Source: Arcanobacterium buesumense
GTDB taxonomy: Bacteria; Actinomycetota; Actinomycetes; Actinomycetales; Actinomycetaceae
Assembly (NCBI RefSeq): GCF_012563545.1
Contig: NZ_CP050804.1
Span: 620,001 to 684,000 of the forward strand
Direction: 5' to 3'
DNA: 64,000 nucleotides
The notes beneath the pieces are model-generated. The model worked only from the letters and a program-made list of their open reading frames with translations, searched no databases and was not told where the DNA came from. Made by a program: the position numbers and the translations under genes. Of this stretch, positions 53,035-61,053 are shown one piece after another (the first letter of the stretch is position 1; each line of letters starts with the position of its first letter).

Positions 53035-54286
53035 ATACAACATCGGTCACAAAATACGACAACGACGCGCCGCTATCGCCGACCTCCTCGCCGACGTAGC
53101 GATCGAACTGCGCGCCCGGATGGCGCGAACCATCCTCATGATGGCGGCCGTAGCATTAAGCACCGGAGCTCTACTAGCGTCGGTAGGTATTTCGCAAAAT
53201 GCTGCCCACCAAGTAGACGCAGACATCGCCGCCTCAACCATTGACCAAATCCTACTGACGAAAGCCGATGGGACTGGTGACGGGCCAGGAGGCGATGCAG
53301 ATAGAGCGTCTCGCGGCCCTGACGGGCAAAAAGTCGAAACATATTTCTACCCCGCCGATGCAAAAGAACGACTCCTCAAAATCGATACGGTAGCAGCCGT
53401 CGGGCGACGGTCAAACCTCCTAGACGCCATCCATCCGACCATTACCCATCCGATAACCCACGATGAGATCAATACCATCAGCATTATCGGTGCCGAAGCG
53501 TCATATCTCGATGCGGCCAACGTAGACAAGCCCACACAAGCCTGGATGCTTGACCAAGCATACGATGTCGTTTTCCTTGGCGAAAGCGCAGCAGAAAAAC
53601 TTGATATACCAGTAACTTCCGATACCCGAGGGCTCAAAGTATTAGTTGACGGACTAGCCTATTCCGTAGCCGGATTCCTCCCCGGTGAAACACTGGAAAA
53701 CCACATCGTCCTCCCGTTGAAAACAGCCTTTCACCTCGCCGGTGGAGACAAACAAACCGATATTCTTATCCGCACCAAAATTGGTGCCGGCTCCCAAGTA
53801 TCAAACGTTGCACGGCTAGCGCTTATGCCAAACCAGCCCGAAAAACTCTCAGTCTCGCAAGTCGTTTCAGTTGAGAGCATTCGAGAAAACGTTTCCGGGC
53901 AATTAGCGCAACAAGCGGCATGGGTAGGGGCGTTCCTGATTGTGCTTACCGTCTTGCTCATTGCGAACTCCATGATTGTTTCAGTAACCGCTCGCACAAC
54001 TGAGATCGGAGTGCGGCGAGCATTGGGGAGTTCGCGCGGGCGAGTTGCGGCAGTGTTTTGGGTTGAAGGTGCCGTGACCGGAGCACTCGGCGGACTCGTT
54101 GGAAGTGCAGTGGCGTCGGTTATTATCGTTGGCGTTTCAGCAGTTAGCGGATGGACTGCGTTACTCAATATTGGATGGATCATGCTCGGACCGGTGCTGG
54201 GTGCTGCGGTAGGCGTTGTTGCTTCGGCATACCCGGCGGCACGAGCGTCAATGATTCATCCGGCGATTGCGGTGCGCTCGAACTAG
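53027..54286 (+). CDS. ABC transporter permease, MacB/FtsX type
   Basis: 419 aa. A cytoplasmic basic N-terminus precedes helix 1 (ILMMAAVALSTGALLASVGI). A large extracellular MacB-PCD-like domain spans about residues 60-290. Three helices follow in an FtsX domain (GAFLIVLTVLLIANSMIVSV, GAVTGALGGLVGSAVASVII, ILGPVL region), with the conserved RTTEIGVRRALGSSRGRV between them. In this family ATP hydrolysis moves the outer domain to act on lipoproteins or peptides. The substrate is unknown. Confidence 0.92.
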   Translation: MSKYNIGHKIRQRRAAIADLLADVAIELRARMARTILMMAAVALSTGALLASVGISQNAAHQVDADIAASTIDQILLTKADGTGDGPGGDADRASRGPDGQKVETYFYPADAKERLLKIDTVAAVGRRSNLLDAIHPTITHPITHDEINTISIIGAEASYLDAANVDKPTQAWMLDQAYDVVFLGESAAEKLDIPVTSDTRGLKVLVDGLAYSVAGFLPGETLENHIVLPLKTAFHLAGGDKQTDILIRTKIGAGSQVSNVARLALMPNQPEKLSVSQVVSVESIRENVSGQLAQQAAWVGAFLIVLTVLLIANSMIVSVTARTTEIGVRRALGSSRGRVAAVFWVEGAVTGALGGLVGSAVASVIIVGVSAVSGWTALLNIGWIMLGPVLGAAVGVVASAYPAARASMIHPAIAVRSN

Positions 54287-54333
54287 GTTGAAGCTACATG
54301 CTTAGAGCTTGGGTGCTTAGCTGATGTGGCAGA

Positions 54334-54405
54334 TGTGCACGAAACCGGGGAATACGGGGCGATAGGGTGCTATAGCGCACGATCTCCCCGTATTCCCCGG
54401 TTTTG
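54334..54405 (+). repeat. 72-bp hairpin repeat, copy 2 (terminator of the ABC operon)
   Basis: Identical to 47841-47912, same orientation, 48 bases after the permease stop. It has the same 18-bp outer stem and TTTTG end and can terminate the lipoprotein-ABC transcript. Together the two copies bracket the cassette. Confidence 0.92.
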
Positions 54406-54470
54406 ATACGGCATATCGCCGTAGGAGAACCATCAACCGATTGAGAGCTGGGCGTATTATGATGGTGCCT

Positions 54471-54779
54471 ATGACTGAAGAGAAAAAGGGCTGCGGTTGC
54501 GGCGGCAAAAAGGCAGAAGCTACAGAAACCCAAACGGTTGAGGTAGCAACAGAAGAAAAGCGCGGTTGCGGTTGTGGCGGGCATGGCCACGGAGCAAATG
54601 GTCATGGCAAGCAGAGTCACAGCCACGGTGAGGGTCAAGGCCACGGCGGGCATGGCCACGGTGGTTGTGGCTGCGGTGGAAAAGGACGCCACCACGGTGT
54701 GCGTACCGAAAATACTCCAGCCGGCGCACCTGACGACGTATCGCAAGGGCGCACCCAACTAGGATTGCGTGGAATCTAA
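54471..54779 (+). CDS. Cys/His/Gly-rich small protein, probably metal-binding
   Basis: 102 aa from ATG at 54471; the frame is open to 54441 and ATGs at 54459 and 54462 are possible. Three CGCGG motifs (KGCGCGGKK, RGCGCGGHGHG, GGCGCGGKG) give six Cys, and a His-Gly stretch between and after the second and third has ten His. The C-terminus (from RTENTPAGAPDD) is ordinary and ends QLGLRGI. No signal peptide is seen. The composition suits Zn, Ni or Cu binding. TATTAT at 54455-54460 could be a -10 box for a nearly leaderless mRNA. I do not recognise the family. Confidence 0.72.
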   Translation: MTEEKKGCGCGGKKAEATETQTVEVATEEKRGCGCGGHGHGANGHGKQSHSHGEGQGHGGHGHGGCGCGGKGRHHGVRTENTPAGAPDDVSQGRTQLGLRGI

Positions 54780-54782
54780 CGA

Positions 54783-55778
54783 ATGCAGATATGGCATAAA
54801 AGTTCCGATATCCCGGCCGATATCGGCTCTACCGTTGTTACTATTGGAATTTTTGATGGCGTACACAAAGGCCATCAAGTCGTGGTTCAAGAAACGGTGA
54901 AGCAAGCGCGTGAACGAGGCTTGAAAGCAGTTGCTTTAACCTTCGATCCCCACCCGCGTATCGTGCATAACCCTGACGCCCCGATGCCGCTGATTACCTC
55001 ACTTGCTGACCGGTTAGAACGCCTAGAGGCTGCAGGTATCGATGCGGTTTTTGTTCAGCACTACACATTGGAGTATGCAAACCAGGCTCCGGAAGAATTT
55101 ATCGAGTCCCAGCTTGTAGGCATGCTTCACGCGTCGGTTATTGTGGCGGGTGAAGATATTCATTTTGGCCGGCAAAACACCGGCGATGGTCAATTGTTGC
55201 GCACCTTCGGAACGGCTATTGGATTAGAAACTGTCATTGTTGATGACGTATGTAATTTAGATGATGGCCGCCGATGGTCTTCGACGTGGGTGCGAGATTT
55301 GTTGCGTGCTGGCGATGTACGCCAAGCTGCGGAAGTGTTGGGCCGTCCGCATCGGATCCGTGGAATAGTCCAGCATGGGTTTAAGCGTGGCCGGCAGTTA
55401 GGATTCCCGACGGCGAACCTGCCAGGCGTAGGTGTTGGCGAAATTCCGGCCGACGGCGTGTATGCCGGTTGGCTGGTGCGTACTGTTCCAGAAACGAAAG
55501 CTACCGAGCATTTGCCGGCTGCTATTTCGATTGGCACTAATCCGCATTTTGATGGGGTAGAGCGCACGGTGGAAGCTCATGTGCTTGGGCGTAGTGACCT
55601 GAACCTGTATGGGGAAGAAGTTGCTATCGACTTTATTGATTATGTACGTCCGATGATGAGTTTTGGTGAGCTTGATGGATTACTCTGCCAAATGGATGAC
55701 GATCTGCGAACTGCTGCCGATGTGCTGTCTGTACCGGTAGCTGGGCGGGTCGATCCGGAATCAGTGACCGCGCATTAA
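54783..55778 (+). CDS. ribF: Bifunctional riboflavin kinase / FAD synthetase
   Basis: 331 aa. The N-terminal nucleotidyltransferase has VVTIGIFDGVHKGHQ (HxGH motif) and FDPHPRIVHNPD; SSTWVRDLLRAGDV carries the STxVR motif. The C-terminal kinase domain has GFKRGRQLGFPTANL and DGVYAGW, plus YGEEVAIDFIDYVR. It makes FMN and FAD, the cofactor used by FixABC here and by many flavoproteins. It starts three bases after the Cys/His-rich gene. rpsO follows, as usual. Confidence 0.96.
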   Translation: MQIWHKSSDIPADIGSTVVTIGIFDGVHKGHQVVVQETVKQARERGLKAVALTFDPHPRIVHNPDAPMPLITSLADRLERLEAAGIDAVFVQHYTLEYANQAPEEFIESQLVGMLHASVIVAGEDIHFGRQNTGDGQLLRTFGTAIGLETVIVDDVCNLDDGRRWSSTWVRDLLRAGDVRQAAEVLGRPHRIRGIVQHGFKRGRQLGFPTANLPGVGVGEIPADGVYAGWLVRTVPETKATEHLPAAISIGTNPHFDGVERTVEAHVLGRSDLNLYGEEVAIDFIDYVRPMMSFGELDGLLCQMDDDLRTAADVLSVPVAGRVDPESVTAH

Positions 55779-55925
55779 ATGAGGTACCCAATCTCACAGT
55801 GCTCAATTCGGGCAGAATTTCAAGCCGTGGTAGAATCGAACAGCCGTTGGATCGGCCACGGAGTGTCATCGCTCGAGAGAACAAGCCTCGGGCTCCGTGC
55901 AACAAGGATGAAAAGGAGTGATCGT
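55779..55925 (+). promoter_or_regulatory. rpsO leader with a hairpin
   Basis: TAGAAT at 55831-55836 could be a -10 box. Downstream, cacggag (55857-55863) pairs with ctccgtg (55893-55899), enclosing a smaller cgag/ctcg stem (55874-55877 with 55887-55890). S15 represses its own translation through leader RNA in several phyla, so this is a candidate. No gene is supported here although the rpsO frame is open upstream. Confidence 0.5.
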
Positions 55926-56195
55926 ATGGCTCTATCTGCAGAGCGTAAGAACGAAATCATTAAGGAATACGCAACTCACGAGGGCGATACTGGTTCTCCA
56001 GAAGTCCAGGTTGCAATTCTGTCTGCCCGTATCAAGGAATTGACAGAGCACTTCCGTACTCACAAGCATGATCACCACTCACGTCGTGGTCTGATGCTTC
56101 TCATCGGTAAGCGCAAGCGCCTCCTCGGCTACCTCGCCGCAGAAGACATCGAGCGTTACCGTTCATTAATCTCCCGTCTCGGCCTGCGCCGCTGA
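55926..56195 (+). CDS. rpsO: 30S ribosomal protein S15
   Basis: 89 aa, exactly the family length, from ATG at 55926 with AAAGGAGTG upstream. Motifs: [26 protein letters not shown] (in parts), [25 protein letters not shown] (in parts). It binds 16S rRNA helices 20-22 early in 30S assembly. The frame is open 49 codons upstream but that part is unlike S15 and is leader sequence. Confidence 0.97.
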   Translation: MALSAERKNEIIKEYATHEGDTGSPEVQVAILSARIKELTEHFRTHKHDHHSRRGLMLLIGKRKRLLGYLAAEDIERYRSLISRLGLRR

Positions 56196-56199
56196 CGTC

Positions 56200-56241
56200 A
56201 AACTTATCGGCCCGGCCGCCACGGTTCGGGCCGATAAGTTT
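56200..56241 (+). terminator. Terminator after rpsO
   Basis: Arms 56200-56214 and 56227-56241 form a perfect 15-bp stem with a 12-base loop. The right arm ends in TTT. It separates rpsO from pnp transcription. Confidence 0.85.
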
Positions 56242-56248
56242 AATGTGC

Positions 56249-56469
56249 GCCTTTCACCCCATAAAGGCACGTAATCGCGTAGAATAGATTACGTAACTGG
56301 CGGCCCGTCGTCGTCAATATGCATAATACGCCCAGTGTTGTGCACGGCGCTTAGCGCCTACGGAAAACCGCGTACCTCGCCGGTACGCATCGAAGATAAA
56401 GAAGCTGCCCGCGAGGTTCGGTCCTCGGTTATGGTGAACGGAAACTAGTGAAAGTTAGCCTGTCCGTTC
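56249..56469 (+). promoter_or_regulatory. Multi-hairpin pnp leader region
   Basis: Six inverted repeats lie in tandem: gccttt/aaaggc (56249-56268), cgtaatc/gattacg (56270-56293, overlapping a TAGAAT at 56280-56285), ggcgc/gcgcc (56346-56358), gcgtacc/ggtacgc (56370-56388), cgagg/cctcg (56412-56427) and tgaacgga/tccgttca (56435-56470). The ribosome site AAAGGAG follows. PNPase controls its own mRNA through leader stems in other bacteria; the same is inferred here. Confidence 0.6.
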
Positions 56470-56516
56470 ATGAGAATCGATGACCGCACCGGGGCGATAA
56501 CCGTAAAGGAGATCCC

Positions 56517-58880
56517 ATGGAGGGTCCAGACGTAAAATTTGCTGAAGCCGTTATTGATAACGGATCATTTGGCACTCGAAAGATTCGTTTCGAAACAGGC
56601 TTATTAGCTCGGCAAGCTGCCGGTTGTGCAGTGGCATACTTAGATGATGAAACCACCGTATTGTCAGCAACTGCTGTATCAAGCCAGCCGCGCGAACATT
56701 TTGATTTCTTCCCGCTCACTGTAGACGTCGAAGAACGTTCATACGCTGCCGGACGAATCCCCGGATCATTCTTCCGCCGTGAAGGTCGTCCAACCACTGA
56801 TGCTATTTTGGCTGCCCGCCTCATTGACCGCCCACTACGCCCAGCCTTCGTTAAGGGCTTGCGTAACGAAGTCCAAGTTGTGGCAACCATCCTCACCATT
56901 CACCCAGATGACGCATACGACGTCGTAGCCATCAACGCTGCGTCGATGTCCACTCAGCTGTCCGGTTTGCCATTCTCTGGCCCCATCGGTGGCGTTCGTA
57001 TCTCCCTCATTGACGGACAATGGGTAGCCTTCCCGCGCTGGTCAGAAATTCCACGCGCAACCTTCACCATGGTTGTTGCTGGACGTATCGTAGGCGACGA
57101 CGTCGCTATTATGATGGTCGAAGCAGAAGGTGGCGAAAATGTTATTGATAACATCGCCAAGGGGGGCGTTAAGCCAACTGAAACTGTTGTTGCCGAAGGC
57201 CTCGACGCTGCTAAAACCTTCATCCGCGTATTGTGTGACGCACAGGCAGAACTTGCTGCTCAAGCAGCTAAACCAACCGAAGAATACCCACTCTTCCCAT
57301 CCTACGAAGATGCCGAATACGAAGCAGTTGCTGCAAAGCTTGGCAACCGTTTCGCCGAACTATGGGGCATCGTCGATAAGCATGAGCGCGATGATGCTCT
57401 CAACGAGCTTACTGCCGAAATCGTTCAATCCCTCACCGAAGAATTCCCAGAGCGTGACCAAGCACTGGCACTAGCAGTTAATGCACACTGGAAGAAGGCA
57501 ATGCGCGAACGCGTCCTGACCACCGGTGAACGTATGGACGGGCGCACCCCAGTTGAAATCCGTACCATCACCGCAGAATCTGGTATTTTGCCACGAGTTC
57601 ACGGTTCGGCACTTTTCCAGCGCGGTGAAACCCAGATCATGGGTGTCACCACATTGAACATGCTCAAGATGGAACAGCAAATGGATAACCTTTCCCCGGT
57701 TACCTCCAAGCGCTATATCCACCACTACAACTTCCCACCATACTCAACCGGTGAAACCGGTCGTGTAGGAACACCAAAGCGCCGCGAAATCGGTCACGGT
57801 ATGCTCGCAGAGCGCGCACTCGTGCCAGTTTTGCCATCGCGTGAAGAGTTCCCATACGCTATCCGTCAGGTCTCCGAAGCCCTCGGCTCAAACGGTTCGA
57901 CCTCGATGGGTTCGGTCTGTGCATCAACCATTTCGTTGATGAACGCCGGTGTTCCACTGCGCGCAGCAGTTGCCGGTATCGCTATGGGTCTTGTTTCTGG
58001 CGAGATCGACGGCGAACAGCGTTACGTTGCATTAACCGACATCCTCGGTGCTGAAGACGCCCTTGGCGATATGGACTTCAAAGTTGCTGGTACCCGTGAC
58101 TTTGTCACCGCTCTCCAGCTTGATACCAAGCTCGATGGCATCCCAGCTGAAGTTTTGGCAGGAGCACTTGGTCAGGCGCATGATGCTCGCCAAGCAATTC
58201 TTGATCTCATCGAAGAAGCAGTTCCAGAACCAGAAGAAATGGCTCAAACTGCACCACGCATCATTTCCGTCAAGATCCCAGTTGACAAGATCGGCGAAGT
58301 CATTGGACCGAAAGGCAAGATGATTAACCAGATCCAAGAAGATACTGGCGCGGATATTACCATCGAAGATGACGGCACAGTATTCATTGGTGCAACCAAT
58401 GGAACGTCTGCTGAAGCTGCCCGTCAAACCATCAACCAGATCGCGAACCCAACCATGCCAGAAGTTGGCGAACGCTTTGTCGGAACTGTTGTCAAGACAA
58501 CCACCTTCGGCGCATTCGTTTCTTTGGCTCCAGGTAAAGACGGACTACTTCACATTTCGCAAATTCGTCGCCTTGTTGGCGGTAAGCGTGTCGAAAACGT
58601 TGAAGATGTCCTCAACGTGGGAGATAAGGTCGAAGTCGAACTCGCTGAAATCGATCAGCGCGGAAAGCTTTCCTTGCACGCAGTTCTCACTGAAGAACAG
58701 CTCGAAGCTGAAAAGGCCGCCGAAGCCGAGTTCAAGGCAAAGCGTGGCGAGCGCGGTGAACGTGGCGAGCGCCGGGAGCGTTCGGACCGGGGTGAACGCC
58801 GTGAGCGTCGCCCACGCCGTCGTACTCGCAAGGTTGAAGAATCGGCAGATTCAGCACCGTCAGCAGAGTCTGCTGAGTGA
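56517..58880 (+). CDS. pnp: Polynucleotide phosphorylase / guanosine pentaphosphate synthetase
   Basis: 787 aa. Two RNase PH-like domains: the first with [19 protein letters not shown], the second with [11 protein letters not shown] upstream of the KH. Catalytic-type motifs are [31 protein letters not shown] (in parts) and [24 protein letters not shown] (in parts). A KH domain ([20 protein letters not shown]) and an S1 domain ([24 protein letters not shown]) follow, then an Arg/Glu/Gly-rich tail of about 55 residues. It degrades RNA from 3' ends with phosphate. Confidence 0.97.
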   Translation: MEGPDVKFAEAVIDNGSFGTRKIRFETGLLARQAAGCAVAYLDDETTVLSATAVSSQPREHFDFFPLTVDVEERSYAAGRIPGSFFRREGRPTTDAILAARLIDRPLRPAFVKGLRNEVQVVATILTIHPDDAYDVVAINAASMSTQLSGLPFSGPIGGVRISLIDGQWVAFPRWSEIPRATFTMVVAGRIVGDDVAIMMVEAEGGENVIDNIAKGGVKPTETVVAEGLDAAKTFIRVLCDAQAELAAQAAKPTEEYPLFPSYEDAEYEAVAAKLGNRFAELWGIVDKHERDDALNELTAEIVQSLTEEFPERDQALALAVNAHWKKAMRERVLTTGERMDGRTPVEIRTITAESGILPRVHGSALFQRGETQIMGVTTLNMLKMEQQMDNLSPVTSKRYIHHYNFPPYSTGETGRVGTPKRREIGHGMLAERALVPVLPSREEFPYAIRQVSEALGSNGSTSMGSVCASTISLMNAGVPLRAAVAGIAMGLVSGEIDGEQRYVALTDILGAEDALGDMDFKVAGTRDFVTALQLDTKLDGIPAEVLAGALGQAHDARQAILDLIEEAVPEPEEMAQTAPRIISVKIPVDKIGEVIGPKGKMINQIQEDTGADITIEDDGTVFIGATNGTSAEAARQTINQIANPTMPEVGERFVGTVVKTTTFGAFVSLAPGKDGLLHISQIRRLVGGKRVENVEDVLNVGDKVEVELAEIDQRGKLSLHAVLTEEQLEAEKAAEAEFKAKRGERGERGERRERSDRGERRERRPRRRTRKVEESADSAPSAESAE

Positions 58881-58913
58881 GCCGCCTAGGATAGTTACTT
58901 TAACTAGCTAATA

Positions 58914-58949
58914 TGTAGCGGGACAGGGCTTCGGTCTTGTCCCGCTACA
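58914..58949 (+). terminator. Terminator after pnp
   Basis: Arms 58914-58924 and 58939-58949 form an 11-bp perfect stem that extends inward with wobble pairs to a cttcgg tip. The sequence after it is T/A-rich (ttatta) but has no long T-tract. Confidence 0.8.
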
Positions 58950-58993
58950 TTATTACCTACCTAGCCATGATGCGGTGACGTAACATCCCAGTA

Positions 58994-59021
58994 TTGGCTC
59001 ATCTACTAAATGCAGTAGGAT
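58994..59021 (+). promoter_or_regulatory. Candidate promoter of the M16 peptidase gene
   Basis: TTGGCT (58994-58999) and TAGGAT (59016-59021) are 16 bases apart, 60 bases before the ATG at 59081. It lies in the 200-base gap after pnp, in which I see nothing else except the terminator. Confidence 0.4.
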
Positions 59022-59080
59022 AGGTGAGTGCCGTTTTGTGTCTATACACATGGCTGACTTGTTCGTATGAGGGGGAATGA

Positions 59081-60391
59081 ATGACCTTTACAACCGTGAA
59101 CCTGCCGATGGATTCTTTTGAGACGTTAACTTTCATTGAAGACGGTATCGTTGGGCAGCGAACGATCTTGCCTGGCGGAGTGCGAGTGTTAACGGAAAAG
59201 GTTCCAGGACAGCGTTCAGTTTCAGCTGGTTTTTGGGTCAGTGCTGGATCGCGTGATGAGATTCCGGGACAAGAAGGCTCAACGCACTTCTTAGAACATA
59301 TGTTGTTTAAGGGAACTGACACCCAAAGCGCCGCAGATATTTCCGCTTTGGGTGACTTCCTTGGCGGAACACTTAACGCCGCAACTGCCCGCCAGTACAC
59401 CTCCTACTACGGGCGCGTATTTGCTGCAGATCTGCCACAGTTGATGGAATTACTTATCGATATGCTGACACGTTCGGTGTTAGATACCGAAGAAATGGAA
59501 ACTGAACGTGGCGTGATTTTAGAAGAGCTGGCTGCATCGGAAGATGATGTAACGGATGTTGCCGAACATACGTTGCTTCCGCTAGTGATGGGGGATCACC
59601 CGCTAGCTCGTCCAGTTGGCGGTACACCAAGCACCGTCAGAGGATTACAGCACGGTGACATGTTGGATCACTATCATCGCAATTACCAGCCGCAGGAAAT
59701 AATTTTTACTGCCGTGGGAGACGTTGATCATCGTGATTTTTGTGAATTAGTTCAGGCTTTGCTTCTTGGTGGTGGCTGGGTTCTCGACGACGGTGTGTTA
59801 CCCGCACCGCGCCGGCGGGTTGCCGACATTTCCTATCCAGTTACAGGACAAGACGTACGAATAGAGCGTCCTGGAAGGCAGACTGCAGTAGCGCTGGGAT
59901 GGCCAGGTTTGAAGATCGACGACGAACGAGAACACGCTTCTATGGCCTTGGAACTCATCCTCGGTGGCGGACCATCGTCAAGGCTCTTTCAAGAAGTACG
60001 CGAAAAGCGGGGGCTGGCATATTCAACATATGCCTGGCAAATGAATTCAGCCGAAGGCGGCGCCTTTTTCCTTGAAGCTCAATGTCAGCCAGAACACGCG
60101 GATGACGTAGCTGCGATTATGACCCAATGCTTAGAAGATATCGCGCGTGGGGGAGTATCGCAGCAAGAATTGTTAACGGCTTTTAATCAACGTCGAGCAC
60201 AACTTGTTTTCTCTGCAGAAGCCAATGGGTTCCGGCGATCCCGGTTAGGGCAATCAGAGATTTTCCGCGGGGATATTTGGTCTATCGAGCATTCATTAGA
60301 AGCTTCTCGCCAAGTGAGAGCGGATCAAGTTCAGCAGTTAGCTGCTGATATCCTCCGCCGGCCGCGCTCGTCAGTCATTGTTGGTCCATAA
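59081..60391 (+). CDS. M16 family zinc peptidase (pitrilysin/processing-peptidase type)
   Basis: 436 aa. The inverted zinc motif HFLEH gives His69, Glu72 and His73, and the distal Glu ligand lies in ETERGVILEELAASEDD. The second M16 half holds RLFQEVREKRGLAYSTYAW. It degrades peptides; the gene regularly follows pnp in actinobacteria. GAGGGGGAA precedes the ATG. There is no signal peptide, so it is cytoplasmic. Confidence 0.93.
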   Translation: MTFTTVNLPMDSFETLTFIEDGIVGQRTILPGGVRVLTEKVPGQRSVSAGFWVSAGSRDEIPGQEGSTHFLEHMLFKGTDTQSAADISALGDFLGGTLNAATARQYTSYYGRVFAADLPQLMELLIDMLTRSVLDTEEMETERGVILEELAASEDDVTDVAEHTLLPLVMGDHPLARPVGGTPSTVRGLQHGDMLDHYHRNYQPQEIIFTAVGDVDHRDFCELVQALLLGGGWVLDDGVLPAPRRRVADISYPVTGQDVRIERPGRQTAVALGWPGLKIDDEREHASMALELILGGGPSSRLFQEVREKRGLAYSTYAWQMNSAEGGAFFLEAQCQPEHADDVAAIMTQCLEDIARGGVSQQELLTAFNQRRAQLVFSAEANGFRRSRLGQSEIFRGDIWSIEHSLEASRQVRADQVQQLAADILRRPRSSVIVGP

Positions 60392-60395
60392 TAAT

Positions 60396-60977
60396 TTACA
60401 ACAAGGCCCACCATAAAAATTCAGCAACCTCGCTACCATCAATTTGCGCAACCCGGCGTAATGGGCGAGCTTGAAAACCTGATTGTGACAACAGATTTGT
60501 CATTTTATCGTGGCCTGCAATCACCCAGATATGTATTTCGGTAGCGCCGGCATCTTTTGCTATATCAGTCAGCGCAGCTAACATTCGAGGTTCGTGTTGC
60601 TGGGTGGCAAACCGTGAGGGAACATCGAATGCTTGAATCTCACGGGAAATCCGTTTCTTGCCGGTTTCTGAATCAAGACCGTCAGGATCGTCGTCGTCAA
60701 GAATAATTGGATCTGCCGGTGCGAGAACCGCGAAACCTTCCACGGTTTCATTCGCATCCGCAACGAGAACATGATAGCCGGGGATGGCTGGACGCGATAA
60801 CGTATCGGTCCATGTTGAGGCGAGCGAACCGACGTCGAGCATCATGCGCACTTCACCACTAGCTGTTCGGCCTAAACCGGCGCTAATGGCTTCAAACATT
60901 GCCTCGGATTGAATGTGACCGATAGCTAGCGCATCTTGCGGAAGGGCTGGGCGGACAGATAATTTTTCACTACTCAC
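60396..60977 (-). CDS. GNAT-like acetyltransferase family protein
   Basis: 193 aa on the minus strand, convergent with the M16 gene. It begins KLSVRPALPQDALAIGHIQSEAMFEAI, a typical GNAT first strand and helix, and has HVLVADANETVEGFAVLAPAD and a late GATEIHIWVIAGHDKMTNLLSQSGFQARPL that fits the terminal GNAT motif. The usual Q/R-x-x-G-x-G/A loop is weak (EPRMLAALTDIA), so CoA binding is uncertain. An Asp-rich loop (LDDDDPDG) is notable. It is divergent from rnj. Confidence 0.72.
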   Translation of the reverse strand: MSSEKLSVRPALPQDALAIGHIQSEAMFEAISAGLGRTASGEVRMMLDVGSLASTWTDTLSRPAIPGYHVLVADANETVEGFAVLAPADPIILDDDDPDGLDSETGKKRISREIQAFDVPSRFATQQHEPRMLAALTDIAKDAGATEIHIWVIAGHDKMTNLLSQSGFQARPLRRVAQIDGSEVAEFLWWALL

Positions 60978-61053
60978 ATACTTATTGTCTCAAGTTCGTT
61001 CCGAGTTAGCGACTTGGTTCTGCCAAGGAAAGCAATCAGCTACAATAGATATT

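Noticed and set aside
55779-55925. N-terminal extension of rpsO in the open frame upstream of 55926
   Set aside because: The protein from 55926 has the full family length and a strong ribosome site; the upstream translation is unlike S15.
60985-61053. Upstream extension of RNase J
   Set aside because: It overlaps the divergent promoter region and encodes sequence unlike the family; GTG at 61054 fits the conserved N-terminus.
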